Shown here: piece after piece, positions 1-10,100 of the stretch
Layout of the letters: the number at the start of each line of letters is the position of its first letter
Position numbering within the stretch: the first letter of the stretch is position 1
Source of the DNA: Basidiobolus ranarum
Lineage: Eukaryota; Basidiobolomycota; Basidiobolomycetes; Basidiobolales
Assembly: GCA_040143965.1 (NCBI GenBank)
Contig: JASJQH010000089.1
Coordinates: 1-31,456 of the forward strand
Reading direction: 5' to 3'
Length of the DNA stretch: 31,456 nucleotides
Notes under the pieces: generated by a model
What the model was told of the DNA's origin: nothing
What the model saw: only the letters and a program-made list of their open reading frames with translations
Databases searched by the model: none
Made by a program: the position numbers and the translations under genes

Positions 1-180
1 CATGAGTTTGATTCAGAGATGGTGATGGTTAGAAAGAGAGAAGAGAAGATCATTGCAAATTATAAAATGACCGTTGATAAAGATCATATTTCCAATATTG
101 TCTACGGACCTAGATTACTAAGCAAAAACTCAGATTTAGTTGAAAGTGATATAGTATTAGACATTGTACTGGCTATGTAG
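1..180 (+). pseudogene. possible HR1-like fragment of protein kinase C (partial)
   Basis: Frame 1 is open from the window edge to a stop at 178-180. It reads charged residues with the stretch REEKIIANYK and, after about 20 residues, DLVESDI. Fungal Pkc1 HR1 (Rho-binding) repeats have a similar order: a basic stretch, an EE/EKII-type helix, then a V-x-S-x-I-R-E helix. Because a kinase remnant of the same family follows on the same strand at about 620-1370, this may be its N-terminal part, with the C2 and C1 regions missing between. The match is weak and was judged by eye. It could equally be a chance open frame or the end of an unrelated gene beginning outside the window. Confidence 0.25.
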
Positions 181-619
181 GAGGTTTCAAGAAATAGGCA
201 AAGCATCACCAAAGTAAAACAATTATCACTTTACTCAGGAAACCCTTGTCAGTAGGTGCTAGACTTACAAAATAGCATCTCCTATCAAGTAAGAGGCTTT
301 GGACAAAATTATCACACTTTAATTCCTTTACACCTGGAGTTGAGTTCAATACAAGCCATTTGGAATCTCTTTACCCCTTGGGTGATAACTTCACTGACAT
401 TCACACTTACGACGTTCACAAATAGGCATGCTTGATAATATTTTTACTCAGAATTGTCCCATTCTCTGCAGTTACATTCTTTCCAGTCTAAATCTCAAGG
501 ATAGATCACTCTATCATAAAAAGTTTGGAAGACTGACATATGCTTTTTTATTGTTGGGATTGACATTTTTGTAGAATCAATTTATTTGTTAATATGACCA
601 TTTCTGATTGGTTTTTCTT

Positions 620-1370
620 CCCAAGCTTGCTCAGACTTCAATCCCACTTGAACATGGCCAGTTTGGAGATGTAAATACTCATAGGTATGAGCTAGCGGGA
701 AATACGGTCATCGATTTGTGGCACAGCAAATTTACCATAAATACTTGTCACAAGAAACACTATCCAAAGGTGGTACTCAAGTGTATCACTAGGACCAGCG
801 GGGATATGAGTCTAGAGGAGTACTTGAACCATCGTTTCGAAAAAGTTCACCCTATTCTCTCCAAATTGGTGTTGCCGCAGTGATTACATGTTGCTTTTGG
901 GTAAGAGAGGAGTTGAGAAATACAGAGTGCGATATCACTTGCCACGAAAGCTCACCATCTGGCGCCTGATTTCTGTGGTACGAAATTAAGCAAGCATCGG
1001 TGATGAAATACATTCGTATAATGTTAATTTGATGTTGCACATTCAGTGAGAGTAATTCTCACAATCCAGAGCCAAGTTACACGTGTGAGGTGTGCTAGGC
1101 TTGGAGTATTTCCATAAAATGAACCTCATTTATCGGTAAATCAAGGGACCCTCTCCTCATTCACTCATGAGGATTCGGTATGTTGATATGTGAAATTCTA
1201 CTTGAGCAATCTCCTTTTCATAGAGGACGAGATATATCACGTGATCTACCAAGGATGAAGTGACCCAACCAACATGTTACCTGACTTGGTATCTCTCACT
1301 CAGAGGGGTAGGAACTTTGTGGTGATTTTGCAGGAATCGGGTAGCGTCGCAAGTCAGGACTTGGAAAATC
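620..1370 (+). pseudogene. decayed Pkc1-type protein kinase C catalytic domain
   Basis: Pieces of a Pkc1-like kinase domain occur in the right order on the plus strand but in shifting frames with stops. A glycine-loop relic (HGQFGDV) lies at 653-673 and a relic of the ERHPFLL region (KVHPILSKL) near 845-871. The motif NLMLHIQ at 1026-1046 matches the fungal Pkc1 GGDLMLHIQ block. In the same frame FSQSRAK follows, then LEYFHKMNLIYR at 1101-1136. A TAA at 1137-1139 sits where the catalytic Asp of YRD is expected. SPFH (1210-1221), EDEIYHVI (1223-1246) and NMLPDLVSL (about 1271-1297) follow, as in SPFRGEDEDEIFDAIL and INMSRDSVS of real Pkc1. An intron relic may separate the HPFLL piece from VMKYI near 1000. 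Pkc1 is the cell-wall-integrity kinase under Rho1. This copy cannot encode an active kinase. An intact gene presumably exists elsewhere. Confidence 0.8.
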
Positions 1371-1609
1371 CGAAGGTGTCAGTAATGATTTTTAGCAAAC
1401 ATACTTTATAATGTTAGAAAGGAAATTTAAAACTCTGCATTAGCCACATATGTTACTTATCACCATCCGGGAGGTTTTCACTGTTTCATGGTCAAAATGG
1501 TTTATTAATTATAAATTTTAGGGTGAGGTGGTTCGGATTAAATGGAATATCTACGAGTATATGTGACAACATAATATGGGTTAAATTCATGAGATGATCT
1601 GGAATACAA
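1371..1609. other. spacer between kinase relic and ABC gene 3' end
   Basis: AT-rich, with no frame that I recognise. Reading on the minus strand, an AATAAA lies at 1506-1501, about 100 nt past the ABC transporter stop, and is a plausible polyadenylation signal for that gene. Confidence 0.5.
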
Positions 1610-4600
1610 CTAATTGGTGCCTAAATCTTGTTGAATGACTAATGAGTAGTATTGTCCCTTAAGTCCCATTAGTTCATCGTGAGTGCCCTGTTCGTTGACC
1701 ACTCCATTCTTGAACACGTAGATGACATCTGCCTTCTGAATGGTGGATAGACGATGAGCGACCGCAATGGTGGTTCTACCCTTGGCTGCGTTATCAAGTG
1801 CCGTTTGAACCACCTTCTCTGACTCGGCATCCAAGGCGGAGGTGGCCTCATCCAATAACAGAACCTTAGGGTTTCTGATCAAGGCGCGAGCAATGGCAAT
1901 ACGTTGTTTCTGACCACCAGAAAGTTGAGAACCTTTGCTACCAAGTGGGGTGTCATATCCCTTGGGAAGTCCTACGATGAATTCATGGATGTTGGCATCG
2001 CGTGCCGCTTGTTCAATCTCTTGTTGTGAAGGAATACGATCGACCAAACCGAAGCAGATGTTTTCCCTAATGGTCATATCGTAGAGAGTTGGCTCTTGAC
2101 CGACCAAGGCGATGTGTTTACGTAAGTCATTGATGTTCATTTGACGGACATCCTTGCCATCGATCATTACATTTCCGGAAATAACGTCGTAGAAACGCTC
2201 GGTAAGGCCAATGACGGTACTCTTACCACATCCAGATGGACCAACCAAGGCAGCATATTGTCCAGGTCGGATATCAAGGTTGAGTCCTCGAAGAACAGCC
2301 ACACCTGGACGTGTTGGATAGCGGAAGTGGACGTTATCGTAAGTGACACGACCTTCTATGGCATTCACCTTGTCTCCTTCGTTGGTAGAAACATCGATCA
2401 AAGGTTGACGATCCAGAAGATTAATGATATGACTGGCAGCGGATTTGGCTTTACTGATGTCTGGGACGAAGGAGAAGATGTTACCAGCACTTTGAGCACC
2501 GAATACGATGGCCATGAAGATGACCATGAACTTCTGAAGATCGTACTCCCCATTAGCGATAAGGGTACCACCATACCAGAAACCAAGAGCGTTTACCAAG
2601 AATACGATGGCTTGTGAGAGAGCGAAGACGAAAGATGAGCCGAATGCATTCTTGATGCCTTCCTTCACTGGTCCCTCGAGTTCCTGGTGGTACATATCAC
2701 ATACATCCTTCTCACGAGTGAGCGAGGCGACGGTACGCACTGCGGAGGCGGCTTCACAGGCAAGTTGTGCAGAATATTCGTATGCACGTTTCTGCTGCTC
2801 TTGATAACCATTCATCATCTTCATTCTGATCACACCAGCACCCATCAACACTGGCACACATGCGACTACTACCAGGGTAAGCTTCCATCCGTACACAAAG
2901 CCGATAATGAAACCACCGACAATTGTGCAGAACACTTGGAGAATCGTACCGAGCGTAACACCGCTTACACCTTGGACGTGAGTAGCATCAGTGGAAAGGG
3001 CTGAGACCAAGGCACCAGTGTTATTGGAGTCTCTATCGAACCATCCAATCTCTTGACGAAGCATTGCATTGAAAGCTCTGGAACGAATTCTCTCAATCAA
3101 TCTTTCACCAGCGATACCAAAGAAGGTGCCCTGAGCAGTGTTGGAGATAAAGGCACAGCAGGCGATCACCAAGAACATGGATGCCCAGAAGTTAATGTCC
3201 TCGATTAAAGTAGGGTTTCCTTTATACATGACAGCCATGATCTTCGAGAACAAAATAGCAAAAATGGGGGTGACCAAGCCGGAGACGATCGATCCAGCCA
3301 AACCAAGCAACATGAAAGATAGCTCAGGTTTACTCAATAGATAAACACGGTAGATAACGTATATAAGGGAATGGCTCTTTTCTTCATCACCATTTTCAAG
3401 GCTTAATTGGTTTCCAGTAGAGTACATCGACTGAATGGTGGTTTTACGTCTTAGTTGGGAGTCAATCGATTTAACAGCGTCGATATTGGTATCTTCTGGA
3501 GGCAGTGTGTTGTCAAGATCATCGTCATCTTTCTTCGTGATTCTCTGGAGTTCAACCAACTTGTAGTATGCACCTTTAGATTCAATCAGTGATTTATGTG
3601 TTCCTTGTTCGACGATGTCGCCCTTCTCCATCACGATAATTTGATCGGCATTACGGATGGTGGAAAGTCGATGAGCAATAACAATGGTAGTTCTACCAGA
3701 ACTAGCGCGGTCCAATGCTTGTTGAACGATCCCTTCCGATTGAGTATCTAGGGCGGATGTAGCCTCATCCAGAAGCAATATACGAGGATCCTTCACGATG
3801 GCTCTGGCGATGGCAATTCTCTGTTTCTGTCCGCCAGAAAGTAGGAAGCCTCTTTCACCTACGTGGGTATCATATTGATCCGGTAGCAAGGTGATGAAAT
3901 CATGAGCATTGGCCATTTTACACGCTTCTTTGATGAGCTCCATCTTCTTCTCGGGAGAAGCGTTCTCGTGAGGAGTTCCGATTAATCCGTGGGCTACATT
4001 TTCTGCGATAGTGCATCTGAATAGAGTTGGCTCCTGAGAGACAAGTCCGATTTGTCTTCTCAACCAGTGGACATTTAACTCATCAATTGGAGTGCCATCC
4101 AAAAGAATTTCTCCTTGAATAGGATCATAGAATCTTTCCAACAATTGGATGATTGTAGATTTACCAGAGCCACTAGCACCTACCAACGCAACCGTGTGAC
4201 CAGGTTGGATAGTGATATTGATTCCTTGCAAGATGGGAACATCAGGACGAGATGGGTAGTGGAAGTAAATGTTACGGGCTTCAATTAATCCTTGAGTTGG
4301 CTGAGTAGGCTTAATTCCTTCCTCAGAAAACGAGTCAATCAGTGGGATTCTATAAATAGCCTCATACAGTTTCGCGGCCGCACCCTGAGCAAACGAGAAA
4401 GCCTGGAGATTTGGGGCAATATGACCAAGAGAGAAAGCACCAATCATCACAGCGAAGAAAACGTTCATCACCTGACCCACGTCAAGTTCGTTATTGTTGA
4501 TAAGTTTCCCGCCAAACCAGAAGGCAAGTGAATAAGCTGCATAAATGATAAGAAAGATCACACCGATACCCAATCCGGTTAGAAGGGATTTTTTCATTCC

Positions 4601-5483
4601 TTGCTTCTTGGCATTGGCGATGTTCACATCGTACATATCCGCCAGTTTCTTCTGCTGACCAAAAGCTACAGTGGTTCGAATGGAGGAGAACACCTCTTCA
4701 GCGAGGGTTCCTGAAAGGGAGTAGTAATCCAAAGCTTTCTTGACGTATTTCGAATTGAAGAAATTCAAAACTCCCACGGAGATGGCAATTAATGGGATAA
4801 TAACACACAACACCAAAGTGAGCTTCCAGTTTCTAGTGAAAGCGATGATAAAAGCAGAGATGAAGGTTGCGATGTAATTGATTGTTTGTGGAGCCTTTTC
4901 CGAGATACCGTCTTGAACCAAATGGGTATCGCTGGTGATTCTGGTGGTCACCTCACCAGCACCCAATTTATCAAACCAAGCAATATCTTGACGAAGAACC
5001 GCTTCCAAGTATGACTCACGGATTTTTCGTGTTTGACGTTCACCGGCATAGACCCATGTGCACATGTAGCCGTATGTGGTAACCAGAACAGCTATGGCGA
5101 GGTACACGAAGTACAATGCGTATTTACCGATCTCTTTCTTGAATTGATCTGGTGTCATTGTTCCCTGCATCCAACCACTCATAACACCTACCATCTCACC
5201 GAAAATAATTCTAAAGCAAAACGAAGAGTTAGTTAGTGAATGGAAACTAAATGGAGGTTCTCTTCATTTCTACTTACGTCATAACAGGCATACCAGCGCC
5301 TGCAATCATGGCACAGACAATACCTATGATCATGAGAGTCCAATCGAAAGATGTGGCGAAGTTGAATAACTCTCTCATGGAAACTTTGGTTTCCTTCACA
5401 TTGGTCTTGGTATCCAAGGGGATCTTTTCATTCAAAGTCGATTCCCTGTCGTTAGCGGAAACTTTCCGCTCATTAGTCGCCAT
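1610..5483 (-). CDS. ABCB-type full ABC transporter (P-glycoprotein/multidrug-resistance family)
   Basis: ATP-driven membrane exporter, presumably for lipids, drugs or other hydrophobic compounds. Exon 1 is 5483-5278. A 67-nt intron (5277-5211, GTAAGT...TTTAG) follows, then exon 2 at 5210-1610. The join restores MPVMT-IIFGEM and gives 1268 aa, close to the usual 1250-1300 for ABCB full transporters. The order is TMD1, NBD1, a charged linker (near KKDDDDLDN), TMD2, NBD2. NBD1 has Walker A GASGSGKST near residue 412, signature LSGGQKQR, Walker B ILLLDEATSALD and H-loop IAHRLST. NBD2 has Walker A GPSGCGKST near residue 1061, LSGGQKQR, VLLLDEATSALD and VAHRLST. Both catalytic glutamates are present, so both sites look able to hydrolyse ATP. 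The N-terminal about 45 residues are polar and cytosolic. Whether it sits in the plasma membrane or an internal membrane cannot be read from the sequence. The family call is secure; the substrate is unknown. Confidence 0.95.
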
Positions 5484-5720
5484 AGTAATATAAAAAAATT
5501 GGATATGTGGTTAGATAGTGGGAAATGGGCCCAATATATACTGGAGTCACACTCAACCGGAGAAACATTGATAGTGGGCGAATTTCCGGTATACTACGCA
5601 AAAACGGAACCCCTCCGAAGTAAACTAACTTTAACGTTCGACCAATCAGATCGCTCTGTTAGGGAAAGAAATAGAGTTTCTCCGAGAGGTGATCTAAATT
5701 TCCGGAAAGTAGGCATGAGA
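5484..5720 (-). promoter_or_regulatory. probable promoter of the ABC transporter
   Basis: Upstream of the start at 5483 (minus strand) a TATATAT lies at 5540-5534, about 50 nt before the ATG. Farther out are several CGG/CCG triplets, including CGG-N7-CCG at 5605-5617, the palindrome TTTCCGGAAA near 5698-5707 and a CCAATCAG near 5641. Zn2Cys6 factors bind CGG triplets and the HAP complex binds CCAAT. That these sites act here is inference. Confidence 0.4.
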
Positions 5721-7011
5721 TTTTCCTTGAGCTCTGAATGGCGCACCTGCTAAATTCGGCCAATATCAAGTCCATCCCACACTATTGCCAAATCCTAGTT
5801 CATTCGAGTTACCTATTCTATATTGCATTGAGTTACACTGTGCACTGCTTGTTCGTTGCTCAATTTCTTGCTAATGAACTAGATGGTGCCTCTAACTTCT
5901 ATTCATTTACCAACAATAGCATGAATATGGTCTGCATACGATAACATTCAAATCAGAATCTATACAAGATAGACATGAAGATACCAACATTCTAATCATA
6001 TGGAAAATAATCATCTTTATCTTTCCAAATCGAGTATTTCTAGATCTGACCAACACCGTGCATATTAAACTAATTTTGCGGTGTAGAATAGTAACGTTTC
6101 TTAGTTTAGACTTGTATATATATATATAATAGTAACGTTCCTTAGTTTAGACTTTGGTGGCTAAGAAACAGATCCCAAAATAGTCACACTACCACTACCA
6201 ATGGAAGAAATACCAATAACTTAAACCGCACAATCCTAACTTTAGTTTAAATGAAATCACCTTTGTATAATCCTAACTTGGGAATTATATGAAATCATTC
6301 TTGATGGATGTTTGATTGCATTTGGATGTAATTGGATTAATAGTTCCATGTGAAGGTGATTCTCTAAATGTGATTCTCACTAAGTGCTGTGAACTTTATA
6401 GGCTGATGAAAGTGCTAGTACCACCCTTGTATTACTCATGAATCATCATCAATCTATATAACCGCTCTATTTCCACCAAAGATTATTCTCACCTCTATCC
6501 ACGCTACCTATTTCCCTTATATTAAATGTTGAGTTCGTCCTAGATGATAGTGTTTACCACCCTCTCTCCAAATCTATGATACTGGAGTGAGTCTAAATGT
6601 AATTTCTTATACGATATGTAGTTTGACGTTGGTGGGATTTCTCTAATCGACTCTTCTACTTCTTCTTCCAAGTCGGTCTTCGGCTTTTGATGAGCTGTAT
6701 TACCTCAACACCTGAAATCCTTCCCGATCTATTTATGATCAGTGCACTCCTTGACTAGGACTGTTCTCTGCGTATTTTAAGTAGTAGGGCGGATCTGAAA
6801 ACGCAAGTTCACTCTGATGTACATTTACGGCCATTGTGATGCCTAAATCACCATCATAACCAGATAAAACCTGGAAGGTAAATAGAGTGACGCTTGAACT
6901 CACCTTCGTCATTCTAGACTTGCTCGTAGTGAAGGACATCTTGGCGACGCGGAGCCATGAAATTGGTGAAGAACGAGAGTTTGCTACGGCCGGTTACCTA
7001 TATATATATAT
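5721..7011. other. gene-poor AT-rich stretch with short repeats
   Basis: No gene that I can support. It holds a near-perfect 27-bp direct repeat (6087-6113 and 6128-6154) around a TA tract, and a (TA)n run at about 7000-7012. A short minus-strand open frame (6939-6739) starts with ATG and contains a small GT...AG segment, but it matches nothing I know. Confidence 0.5.
6087..6154. repeat. 27-bp direct repeat flanking a TA tract
   Basis: Two copies of AATAGTAACGTTYCTTAG followed by TTTAGACTT, at 6087-6113 and 6128-6154, differ at one base (T/C). Between them is GTATATATATATAT. The pattern suggests a local slippage or double-strand-break repair duplication. I see no element boundaries. Confidence 0.8.
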
Positions 7012-7038
7012 ATGTTCCAGAGAGCGGACTCCAGTGGT

Positions 7039-7389
7039 ATGTATTCAGCAAGTTATTGCGACTCTGTATTCATAGAGAAAATCAACGTCAACCTCAAGTC
7101 TACCACTAGTGTGGTAAAAGAGAATGTGGGAGAAACCTTTATGGTAGCCGAAGGCAAGACGAAAACAAATGAAAGTAATGTCGAATTTGAGAGAGCTCAG
7201 GCCGAGGGATACGCACAGAGTGCTGTCGAGAAATTTACGGGAGATGTGAATGATACGATAGGCAGTGAACAGATGCAGGCTGAGAGTACGATTAGCCATA
7301 CCAAGGGTGATACCCACATGAGGGACCAACACAGGCGAGACCTGCCACCCCAGATGTTTCGCAAGAGGCTCCACAAAATAATGAATTAA
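7039..7389 (+). pseudogene. CsbD-like protein, divergent or decayed
   Basis: The frame open from 7012 to 7389 encodes two CsbD-type half-repeats. The first reads STTSVVKENVGE...VAEGKTKTNES, the second GYAQSAVEKFTGDVNDTIGS followed by EQMQAES and TKGD. CsbD-like proteins are small, hydrophilic, stress-linked proteins found in bacteria and widely in fungi; their molecular role is poorly known. Compared with the usual G-N-E-x-M-x-AEGK pattern, a few residues seem missing after GETF and after TIGS. The C-terminus (DLPPQMFRKRLHKIMN) does not look like the family. The ATG at 7039 is a more likely start than 7012, which directly follows a TA repeat. A missing upstream exon is possible. I call it a relic because of the two apparent in-frame losses and the odd ends, but a live diverged gene cannot be excluded. 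Confidence 0.5.
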
Positions 7390-8939
7390 TTCTATGGGTG
7401 AAATTTCTTGAATAAATAGTGCTACAAATTAAATATTATCACGCATATAGTTCAATGGTTCAAATACCGGTGGGGAGTGAGTGATTTGCTTGGCATCCAC
7501 GATCATGGTACCCCGATTGTGTAGGACAGCAGTTGAATAAATTCCATTTATGATATCAAGAAATCAAGTCTCACCAAACTTTCAGACAAACCGCTGTTCT
7601 TTGGGGTTGATACCTGGTTGTCAAACTTATACTGTGGGTCTGGATCCTTTTTCAAGCGACTTTGGATACTTATAAACGTAAACCAATGCTCACTGGCTCT
7701 CCGTTCACTAACTCCTACTCCAGGTGGTGCTTTTCGAGAAACCAATTCCGATACATCTGAATCTCCAAGAAGTAACACTGGAATCATGAGGTCATTGGCG
7801 ACCGCGCCACAAGGGGGACTACTGGTTGCACTTCGTACAAATTGCGTCTCCAGATTCTTTTCTGTGACGAAGTATGTCAGTGAAGTGAAGTGATTAGGTG
7901 GAATTTATGAATTGATTTTTCTCAAGTGATTTGGCCAGAAAGTGCTTCCTCTGGTTTCACCTAATCGAGAAAAGAAACACGCTCGCTCGCATTTGCCGAA
8001 GTTACAAAAGTTGGTGATTGTTTAGGAGATATTAATTTGCGTGTATGTTCCCAAGAGTAGATAACAAGAAGTTCATTCCTGTGTCACATGAATCAATACA
8101 TTTATAACTGTTAAATTGCACTATAATGTTATAATTAACCTGACATCTATAGGAATACTCAGTTGTCAAGGAATGAGTTCATATTAAGTTTAGTTTATTG
8201 TATACACTTGCTTGGTCAATGATTTCACTCTTTCTGCGGCCTAAAACCTCAGCTTTGGTAAGTTATTGGCTCGACCAGAAATGGGAACTCTTAAACACTC
8301 ACACAGTTTGAGAACACTAGTCCTTATCACTCTTAAAGGAATGACCTTAACACTCTGACTTATGAACGTGGAAGAATAGAGAAGAAACTAGATCATATTG
8401 TATTGGATGCAAGCTCATAGATCAAAAATAGGATATTCATCTATTTAAAATAGCACAATAAATATGCAAATTTAATACAGCAAGTTGATTAACCATTATT
8501 GAGATGCGTTTGGTGAAGCAAGATGCTGGATTAACTGGAACCCTATTGAGAACGATCTATACATGATAGATTTACAGCGGAGCTCTGATAACACCTCCAT
8601 ATTTCAAATATTCCAACACAATATGTAACAAATGGCATATTAAGAACAATCTAGAATTATTGGTATATTGCCTGAATAATGAAAGAGAAAAGAATGACTT
8701 CGAGTATGTTTCAATAGAACTCAACAGTAAATAGTAATATGGGAAAATAAATTAATACGATATGTTGTGAATGTATATACGCGCTGAAAGCATTGCCTGA
8801 CCAAGATATTCGTTACTAACATTAGTGAAAACTTTCTGCATCAACAATATCAACATAGCATGAATTAGAGAACGAATGAATTTCTTTTAATTCGACAAAG
8901 TGTTATTGATATAACTAAGTTATTTCTTAATTACAAGCA
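7390..8939. other. intergenic stretch with one exon-like minus-strand segment
   Basis: Mostly AT-rich with many stops. The exception is a minus-strand frame open from about 7900 to 7548, listed separately. From 7900 to 8939 I see nothing coding. The last part is the 3' flank of the repeat-protein gene. Confidence 0.5.
7548..7862 (-). pseudogene. unidentified exon-like segment
   Basis: Reading the minus strand, a frame is open for about 115 codons. Its first part is preceded by a pyrimidine-rich stretch ending in CAG near 7863, with CTAAT upstream of it, as at an intron acceptor. GTATCAAC after ...KFDNQ could be a donor. The translation (LMIPVLLLGDSDVSEL, SEHWFTFISIQSRLKKD) looks protein-like but I cannot assign a family. 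No start codon context or neighbouring exons were found, so it may be a leftover exon or a chance frame. The overlapping plus-strand frame here looks less protein-like. Confidence 0.25.
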
Positions 8940-10100
8940 TTAAAGAGTACGTGATTGGTTTTGTTGACCACGTCTTCCGTTAAAACCTCTTTCATATTTG
9001 TTATCTTGCTCGTCTTCTTCATATTGACGACCATAACGAGAGCGAGGATAGTTTTGCTGACCGCGTTTACCATTAAAACCTCTTTCATACTCGTTATCTT
9101 GCTCATCCTCATATTGACGACCATAACGAGAGCGAGGATAGTTTTGTTGACCATGTCTTCCGTTAAAACCTCTCTCGTATTCGTTATCTTGTTCATCCTC
9201 ATATTGACGACCATAACGAGAACGGGGATAGTTTTGTTCACCACGTCTTCCGGCCAATCCTCTCTCGTATTCATTATCGCGCTCATCTTCTTCATATTGA
9301 CGACCATAACGAGAGTGAGGATAGTTTTGTTGGCCACGTCTGCCGTTAAAACCTCTTTCATACTCGTTATCTTGCTCATCCTCATATTGACGACCATAAC
9401 GAGAGCGAGGATAGTTTTGTTGACCATGTCTTCCATTGAAACCTCTCTCGTACTCATTATCTTCCTCTTCGTACTGGCGACCATAACGAGAGCGAGGGTA
9501 GTTTTGTTCACCACGTCTTCCGGCCAATCCTCTTTCATACTCGTTATTTTGCTCATCTTCTTCATATTGACGGCCATAACGAGAACGAGGATAGTTTTGT
9601 TGACCACGTCTGCCGTTAAAACCTCTTTCATACTCGTTATCTTGCTCATCCTCATATTGACGACCATAGCGAGAGCGAGGATAGTTTTGTTGACCACGTC
9701 TGCCGTTAAAACCTCTTTCATACTCGTTATCTTGTTCATCCTCATATTGACGACCGTAACGGGAACGAGGATAGTTTTGTTGACCATGTCTTCCATTGAA
9801 ACCTCTCTCGTACTCATTATCTTGCTCATCCTCTTCGTACTGGCGACCATAACGAGAGCGAGGGTAGTTTTGTTCACCACGTCTTCCGGTCAATCCTCTT
9901 TTGTACTCATTATTTTGCTCATCTTCTTCATATTGACGGCCATAACGAGAACGAGGATAGTTTTGTTGACCACGTCCTCCATTCAAACCTCTTTCGTATT
10001 CGTTTTCTTGCTCATCTTCTTCATATTGACGACCATAACGAGAGCGAGGGTAGTTTTGTTCACCACGTCTTCCGGTTAATCCTCTCTCGTATTCATTGTT
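8940..10100. repeat. 87-93 bp minisatellite within the repeat-protein gene
   Basis: About 12.5 head-to-tail copies of a coding unit. On top of the basic unit there is a higher-order pattern. Counting from the N-terminus, units 3-5, 7-9 and 10-12 each run RGL-type (GEQ), RHG-type, RRG-type. A stretch of about 200 bp at 9421-9620 is nearly the same as 9781-9985. Adjacent copies at 9601-9690 and 9691-9780 differ at only a few bases. This points to growth by unequal exchange of multi-unit blocks. Confidence 0.9.

Noticed and set aside
2141-2617. Plus-strand open frames over the ABC transporter (also near 2607-3344, 4292-4531, 5033-5236)
   Set aside because: They lie antisense to highly conserved ATP-binding and membrane segments and follow that gene's codon pattern. 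They match no family.
5499-5944. Plus-strand open frames upstream of the ABC gene
   Set aside because: They sit over its promoter and show no domain, intron or composition signal.
7440-7485. tRNA-like A-box and B-box words
   Set aside because: TAGTTCAATGGT and GGTTCAAATACC are too close together, and no cloverleaf can be drawn.
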